DNA from: Blastomussa wellsi
Lineage: Eukaryota > Cnidaria > Anthozoa > Scleractinia > Plerogyridae
Length of the DNA: 64,000 nucleotides
Direction: 5' to 3'
Assembly (NCBI GenBank): GCA_947652115.1
Contig: OX393564.1
Coordinates: 20,558,333-20,622,332 of the forward strand
Shown here piece by piece: positions 61,001 to 64,000 of this stretch (within the stretch, counting starts at the first letter, position 1; every line of letters starts with the position of its first letter). A program made the translations under genes and the position numbers. The notes beneath the pieces were generated by a model that saw nothing but the letters and a program-made list of their open reading frames with translations, did no database searches and was not told the origin of the DNA.

Positions 61001-63944
61001 TTTATTACACAAATATATACCAAATGAAACATGTACAGTGGAAAGGATCATCGAGGAAGAAAAGATTTCTAACCGGGCAACCACAGGGTGCTTCGGTCGA
61101 AAAACAATTTCCTAATGTTGTTTTACAAAATAATATACAGTACGGGATGGTCTTCGATACAAGTCAAGTTAATTTTTTGCAAACCATTACATTGCACGAG
61201 TCACGCGCGGGATTATTCGGGACAATACCCAGTCCAGTCTTACAAACATTGGACAGACAAGGAAGCAATCTGATTGGTTGGGTTTTGGTATTGGCCCTCT
61301 GTCTACCGTAAGTCGTGGAATAAAGTAGTTAAATGAACATCAAAAGACCAAAAGCTTATTCCAACGACATGAAATTCGAAATAATCCCTAAGGATTTTTC
61401 ATTTGACTGACAAACCTCGTGCCCAGTTCTCTGCTCATGCAAGCTACCTTCGTCCCAGTCTCTTATGATAGCTCGTGCGGTCAGTTGATGAAGAATCTAT
61501 CAAATTAAGAAAAGAAAAATCAAAACAAAGCAGCACCGGTTCCATTGACGGGTTTCACTACTGACTGACGGGTCAAAACCGACAAACGCCCGAAACTTTG
61601 CACCTTGCAAACCCTACAGACAACTGGTAAAAGGCCAAATCTTAAAGCTAAAAAAACGACTGTTGCAAATCATTTGTACATTAGATGAGCGGTTTTAATT
61701 GCGTGTTATAATACCAAAACCAATCTCATCACTCTGGTCAACCACAATCACCTCTCATAACTTGCTACGTTGCCAGCCTTAGTTCATTACATAGCTGTTG
61801 CTGTAGATTCATTCCGTTTTCGTATGTATTTTTTTAGTGTGTAAATCTTTAGTGGGTATTTTCTTTTTTTCCCTGATTATCCTGGCCCGCCTCGATTAGC
61901 ACTGCAACCTGCGGTGCGGGGCGATTTAAACTTTGTTAAGAAAGCAATGGCGGATCCATGGGAAGGGTCGGGGGGAGGAGGTCTGGACCCCCCCTTCCCT
62001 GACCGAGTTTTTTTGTTTTTACTACACTTGTTTGACTGAAATTCTCGCAACGAAAGGATCGCTAATGATCACTTAACCGAGTAAAAGTTTGGACCCCCCT
62101 ATCAAAAATTCCTGGATCCGCCCCTGGAAAGTAATAAAATATTGTTGTTGTTGTTAGGTAACGACATCGTGCAAGTGTGCTATTACTTTCGACAGTCAAG
62201 TGAAACCACTGTAATGACAAATAAGTTAGATCACGGCAAACAAACAATAGCCTGCGTTTCGCGAAACGTTAACAAGCCGGGAGCGACGAACGCGGGCTGT
62301 GTTAGGCGGCAAGGCAAACACGGGAACAATATGAATTTCCATTTCAAAATATTTCATTGAATTCCCGCACACGCAACATTTGGTGCGGACGGAAATTTTG
62401 CTTTCAAAAATTAAAAAGTATTTCAGGCGTGGTCACCGAGTTAAATGTTGACTGCATCCCAAGGTCGCGCGAGGCTGTAGTTTCTTTACGTTACATTGCG
62501 AATCATTGATTGGACATGAAGTGAAAAAAACAAAAAACAAGCGTTTGCAGCATTTGTTCCCAAGAAATGGGAGGTCAGTTATCTTTAGATGCTACTTTTC
62601 TATAGAACGTACTTTGCCTGTGGTAATATTTAGGTCAGCGGTAGATACCATGGTTGACACCGTCTTCCCATTAACCTCTGCGGTCAAGGTAGCCTATACG
62701 ATAAATAAGAAAGAAAACTACAGTGGTGCCACAAAAGATGAATGGATTGTAAACAAACCGCTAGTGTACCTGTGTGCAGTTATCAGCGAATCCATACACG
62801 ACTTGTCTGGAGCCGTTAAACAACGACAACAGCTGGTGGGGAGCCTGCACCGGGGAACTGGAACCGGAATCATGTTGCTGCCATGTAACCGCTACTGATG
62901 TAAGGCCTGGTTGCTCGGCTTTGGACAACTGCCACTTAATCTAAAATGAGAAGCAACAACATCTTGTCTAGAAGCCGGGGTTATGTACTATTAACAAACT
63001 TCAGAAGCAAATCTTACTTAAAGTTACATCGTGTAACAGAGATTATGTACCTTTCTTTCCCACTTTGACTTGGCCTTGCCATCGAAAAACTCTGAGGCGC
63101 CAGCTCCGACCTTAGACATGGCTCGTAACAGATAACGGTTGGCAGTTGAACTGTGGCAAGAAGTCAAAAAGCACAAAGAAATGAGGAAAAACTCAACATA
63201 ATCTTACTTACAATGTAGAAATCCTGCCGATGCCATTTTCAAGACTTCAAAGTTAAGATCTCTTCAAGCAACAGGCAATATCACAGTGTCTTTTCTACGG
63301 TTCAAGAACTCGAGCTTGCTTTAATTGAGGGGGAAGCTCATTTGGGGAACCTTTTCAAATTGTTTTATCCTCTGGAGCCCGGCGAGGTGGAGTCTGGGCT
63401 CCCATTTAAAAAGCCAACTCTCTGTAGCACTTGTGTTTCCAGCTGTTGTTCTCCAATCAATGGCATGCATGCACGAACACTCTGAATGTTGTTACGTCTG
63501 CATGGCGTGACAACGTTCTGAAGACAAGCCACGTTCTCAGCAGAAAGTAAACCGAGGGTTTGAAAAAAAATCATGCTACTTTTCTATTCACAAGAAGCAG
63601 TACCAATATACCCGTCGTCACCTAGGGATAACCTCACTGCACCTTTCCCCCTTGGACGAACTTGTCCAAGAAAATTGAGTATGAGTACGAGTATACCTTC
63701 GTCAAATGCTTCCTTGCCTTTTGAAAAACAAAGTTTTCACTACCTACCTCACACCAAACGTGAAGAGCCTGTCACTTTGACAGTGCTTGCGAATCAAACC
63801 AAGAGTTGTGTCTTCCTCTGCCACGTGACCATCTGAGATGAGGAAAAGGTTACGTGGGTGGTCAGCGGTGGAGATTGCGGGCACGAGGTAGAGCTTCTGA
63901 AGGACGCGCCATAACTCTGTGCTTCCTTTAGTGGCCGTTAAAGA
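49714..63944 (-). CDS. PARP4: PARP4 (vault poly-ADP-ribose polymerase), C-terminal 1251 codons in 16 exons
   Basis: PARP4 is the ADP-ribosyltransferase of vault particles, which binds major vault protein. Exons, 5' to 3' (high to low coordinate): 63944-63748, 63150-63051, 62940-62770, 62693-62613, 61496-61416, 60343-60242, 58983-58861, 58552-58409, 57967-57873, 57784-57615, 54958-54689, 54167-52422, 52026-51929, 51505-51412, 50597-50479, 49878-49714. All junctions are GT-AG and agree in phase. The order matches human PARP4: end of VWA (FLISDGHV), post-VWA region (VAVTWQQH, VVYGFADNCTQ, ARAIIRDWDEG), the VDILPYIPWQ motif, an FG/Pro-rich region, and the C-terminal MVP-binding domain (DGFWKVDDLPT). 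BRCT, catalytic and VIT domains lie to the right of the window. Cnidarian extras are a TPR-like pair, an acidic linker and CTD-like repeats. Introns are full of MITEs. Confidence 0.9.
50073..50465. repeat. ~55-bp minisatellite in the last PARP4 intron
   Basis: About seven diverged units share GAAAATATAAACCAATCA, CAAGTGTGGTGCG and TTGAATGGCGGG. The period is 54-56 bp. Confidence 0.8.
51105..51383. mobile_element. PARP4-intron MITE family, copy 2
   Basis: It is in reverse orientation to copy 1. It contains AAAAATCTCGCGCACC, TTTTCCCGCGCTTTGTGTCG and TTTGTGATTGGCCAAAG and ends CACTCTAA. It ends 29 bp from the exon at 51412. Confidence 0.7.
51733..51848. repeat. Inverted and direct repeats of GCCTGCGTGCAGCCGTCTA
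   Basis: Three copies, one inverted, of the GCCTGCGT(G/A)CAGCCGT motif form a foldback in a PARP4 intron. Confidence 0.6.
52422..54167 (-). CDS. PARP4: PARP4 large exon: FG-repeat and polyproline region
   Basis: This is a 1746-nt exon. The first part has nucleoporin-like motifs (FSFGQLQQ, GSLFGASA, GGLFGKSS, FSFGQSQ, GGLFGSAS). A charged coiled-coil stretch (REEKEKVNLQKKQQKKKR) follows, then formin-like proline runs (PPPPPPPPLPPPP) and a 26-residue unit repeated twice (RLGF(D/S)APPCQPPRPPPF...). Human PARP4 has a shorter FG/Pro-rich segment at this place. The exon ends TTG G|GTAAGT and joins E-GLRARRRS in the next exon. Confidence 0.85.
52723..52880 (-). repeat. PARP4: 78-bp coding minisatellite in PARP4
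   Basis: Two near-identical in-frame 78-bp units encode the 26-residue proline-rich repeat. Copy number is likely to vary between alleles and may be collapsed in assemblies. Confidence 0.8.
54689..54958 (-). CDS. PARP4: PARP4 exon with RNA-polymerase-II-CTD-like SPTSP repeats
   Basis: The exon has 89 codons and contains SPQHSPTSPVMSPLYSPTSP followed by MSPEYSS, close to the YSPTSPS heptad, and two copies of (D/E)LECA. It ends KKALPFSAK, which lines up with RKIPFSKRK in human PARP4. The phase (2 nt in, 1 nt out) joins both neighbours. It has an ATG two bases in, so an alternative first exon is possible. Confidence 0.72.
54985..55539. mobile_element. PARP4-intron MITE family, copy 3, split by a SINE
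   Basis: The MITE ends lie at 54985 (TTAGAGCGAGTTTCAAATGA) and 55539 (CACTCAAGTG...GCTCTAA). The SINE at 55086-55338 interrupts it. The left end is 27 bp from the acceptor of the CTD-like PARP4 exon. Confidence 0.75.
55086..55338 (-). mobile_element. tRNA-derived SINE, copy 3
   Basis: It is flanked by CCAATCAA (55078-55085, 55339-55346). The tRNA head is shortened: the segment between B box and A box lacks about 25-30 bp present in copies 1 and 2, and a ~17-bp body segment is also missing. Confidence 0.82.
56786..56961 (-). other. Possible first exon of a gene nested in a PARP4 intron
   Basis: An ATG at 56961 opens MASTETRKKSESQMGFAG, then SPEDSEFSMDEWDDDSDDD, reaching HHQFW|GTAAGA, a fair donor at about 56786. 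GCATGCGCATGC, NRF-1-site-like, lies about 130 bp upstream. No downstream exon could be joined, and the phase does not fit PARP4 neighbours, which are already continuous. Confidence 0.3.
57615..57784 (-). CDS. PARP4: PARP4 exon: Ser-rich and acidic linker
   Basis: The exon reads SRSSSSSSTSTRSSEDEMEE, then ELDEDLEELEEKLDKDSDRD and DRDRDQDK. The GATCGG hexamer repeat underlies the RD run. It starts phase 1 and ends phase 1, matching its neighbours. It is probably disordered. Confidence 0.7.
57873..58552 (-). CDS. PARP4: PARP4 exons encoding a TPR-like pair
   Basis: Exons 58552-58409 and 57967-57873 encode STEEKLEKRLEEAKVLETCG, then CERLYQEIIKDAQEKLGADQ, then AVYALSNLYSSLMGDNEKAR. This follows the kinesin-light-chain type TPR pattern (..LY.EAL......LG.DHP.T......NLA.LY...GDYEKA..). 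Human PARP4 has no TPR here as far as I recall. Phase continuity on both sides ties it to PARP4. Confidence 0.75.
58861..61496 (-). CDS. PARP4: PARP4 exons: RDWDEG, FTSFVAVE and LPYIPWQ region
   Basis: These are three exons: 61496-61416 (ILHQLTARAIIRDWDEGSLH), 60343-60242 (SKFTSFVAVEHRE) and 58983-58861 (VYAENVDILPYIPWQ). Human PARP4 has ALIRDYEDGILHE, FTSFVAVEKRD and VDFLPYMSWQ in the same order. All joints are phase 0. Confidence 0.9.
59173..59449. mobile_element. PARP4-intron MITE family, copy 4
   Basis: TTAGAGCGAGTTCCAATTGA at the left and TCAATTGAAAACCGCACTAA at the right are complementary ends. The body has GCGCGGGAAAACG and TTTTGATTGGTTGAAAAAGTG. Confidence 0.75.
59930..60229. mobile_element. 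TTAA MITE relative (truncated) abutting a PARP4 splice donor
   Basis: In reverse orientation it matches 3880-4210 (TTTTAGCATGAT..., AAAAAGCGTCAGGATGTCAG, TTTATAACAGTTTTAGGC). The intact end (AGTGTCCCT|TTAA) is at 60229; the other end is lost near 59930. Only 12 bp separate it from PARP4 exon 60242-60343. Confidence 0.72.
60890..61010. repeat. Inverted repeat with GGGCCGAATTGGGAAAATAT
   Basis: Complementary segments near 60900-60928 and 60958-60990 form a foldback in a PARP4 intron. It is non-coding. Confidence 0.5.
61945..62128. mobile_element. MITE with GGCGGATCCA ends
   Basis: TGGCGGATCCATGG near 61947 and CCTGGATCCGCCCC near 62111 are complementary ends, with GGTCTGGACCCCCC and TTTGGACCCCCCT inside. 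It lies in a PARP4 intron. Confidence 0.6.
62613..63944 (-). CDS. PARP4: PARP4 exons: end of VWA domain and following region
   Basis: These are four exons: 63944-63748, 63150-63051, 62940-62770 and 62693-62613. The first has ELWRVLQKLYLVPAIS and NLFLISDGHVAEEDTTLGLI (VWA strand with SDG), ending RLFTFGV; the second STANRYLLRAMSKVGAGASE; the third TSVAVTWQQHDS and VVYGFADNCTQ; the fourth KTVSTMVSTADL. Each aligns with the same stretch of human PARP4. Confidence 0.9.
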
Positions 63945-64000
63945 CTGGAAAACAAGTAAAAAAGCTTCGGGATTGATGGTCGACCGGGTCGGAGCTTCTC

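Overview
The window looks like nuclear DNA of an anthozoan cnidarian, most likely a stony coral or close relative. This is inferred from AT-rich DNA, short exons in long repeat-filled introns, and animal gene families (POU class 1, uronyl 2-O-sulfotransferase, prostaglandin reductase 2, vault PARP4). Species cannot be fixed by reading alone. One 200-base N gap lies at 2458-2657.

Layout: (1) 915-6941, minus strand: 5' part of a uronyl 2-O-sulfotransferase-like gene that runs off the left edge, its introns packed with nested MITEs, a SINE and a minisatellite. (2) 12523-13311, minus: a complete intronless POU1/Pit-1-like transcription factor. (3) 13312-34323: about 21 kb with no host gene I can support, but holding a 3.5-kb element at 23858-27346 with the A1-body-B1A2-B2 split direct repeats typical of tyrosine-recombinase (Ngaro/PAT-type) retrotransposons and a spliced gag-like CCHC gene. 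(4) 34510-41039, plus: a four-exon prostaglandin reductase 2-like gene, full length apart from a 5-nt frameshift in exon 1; introns 1 and 3 hold stacked foldback elements. (5) 42526-42894, plus: a small MOZART2-like gene. (6) 46618-47400, plus: an intronless coiled-coil protein of unknown function. (7) 49714-63944, minus: the C-terminal 1251 codons of a PARP4 (vault PARP) gene in 16 phase-consistent exons, from the VWA domain to the MVP-binding C-terminus, with a TPR-like pair, an acidic linker, RNA-polymerase-CTD-like repeats and an FG/proline-rich exon in between.

The host genes do not form an operon; each is an independent transcription unit. Most of the DNA is small non-autonomous transposons. 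Several inverted-repeat elements carry tandem arrays inside them (a 21-bp minisatellite, a 60-bp minisatellite, and telomere-like G-rich DNA).

Exon borders were placed by hand from GT/AG sites, reading phase and remembered family alignments. No database search was possible.
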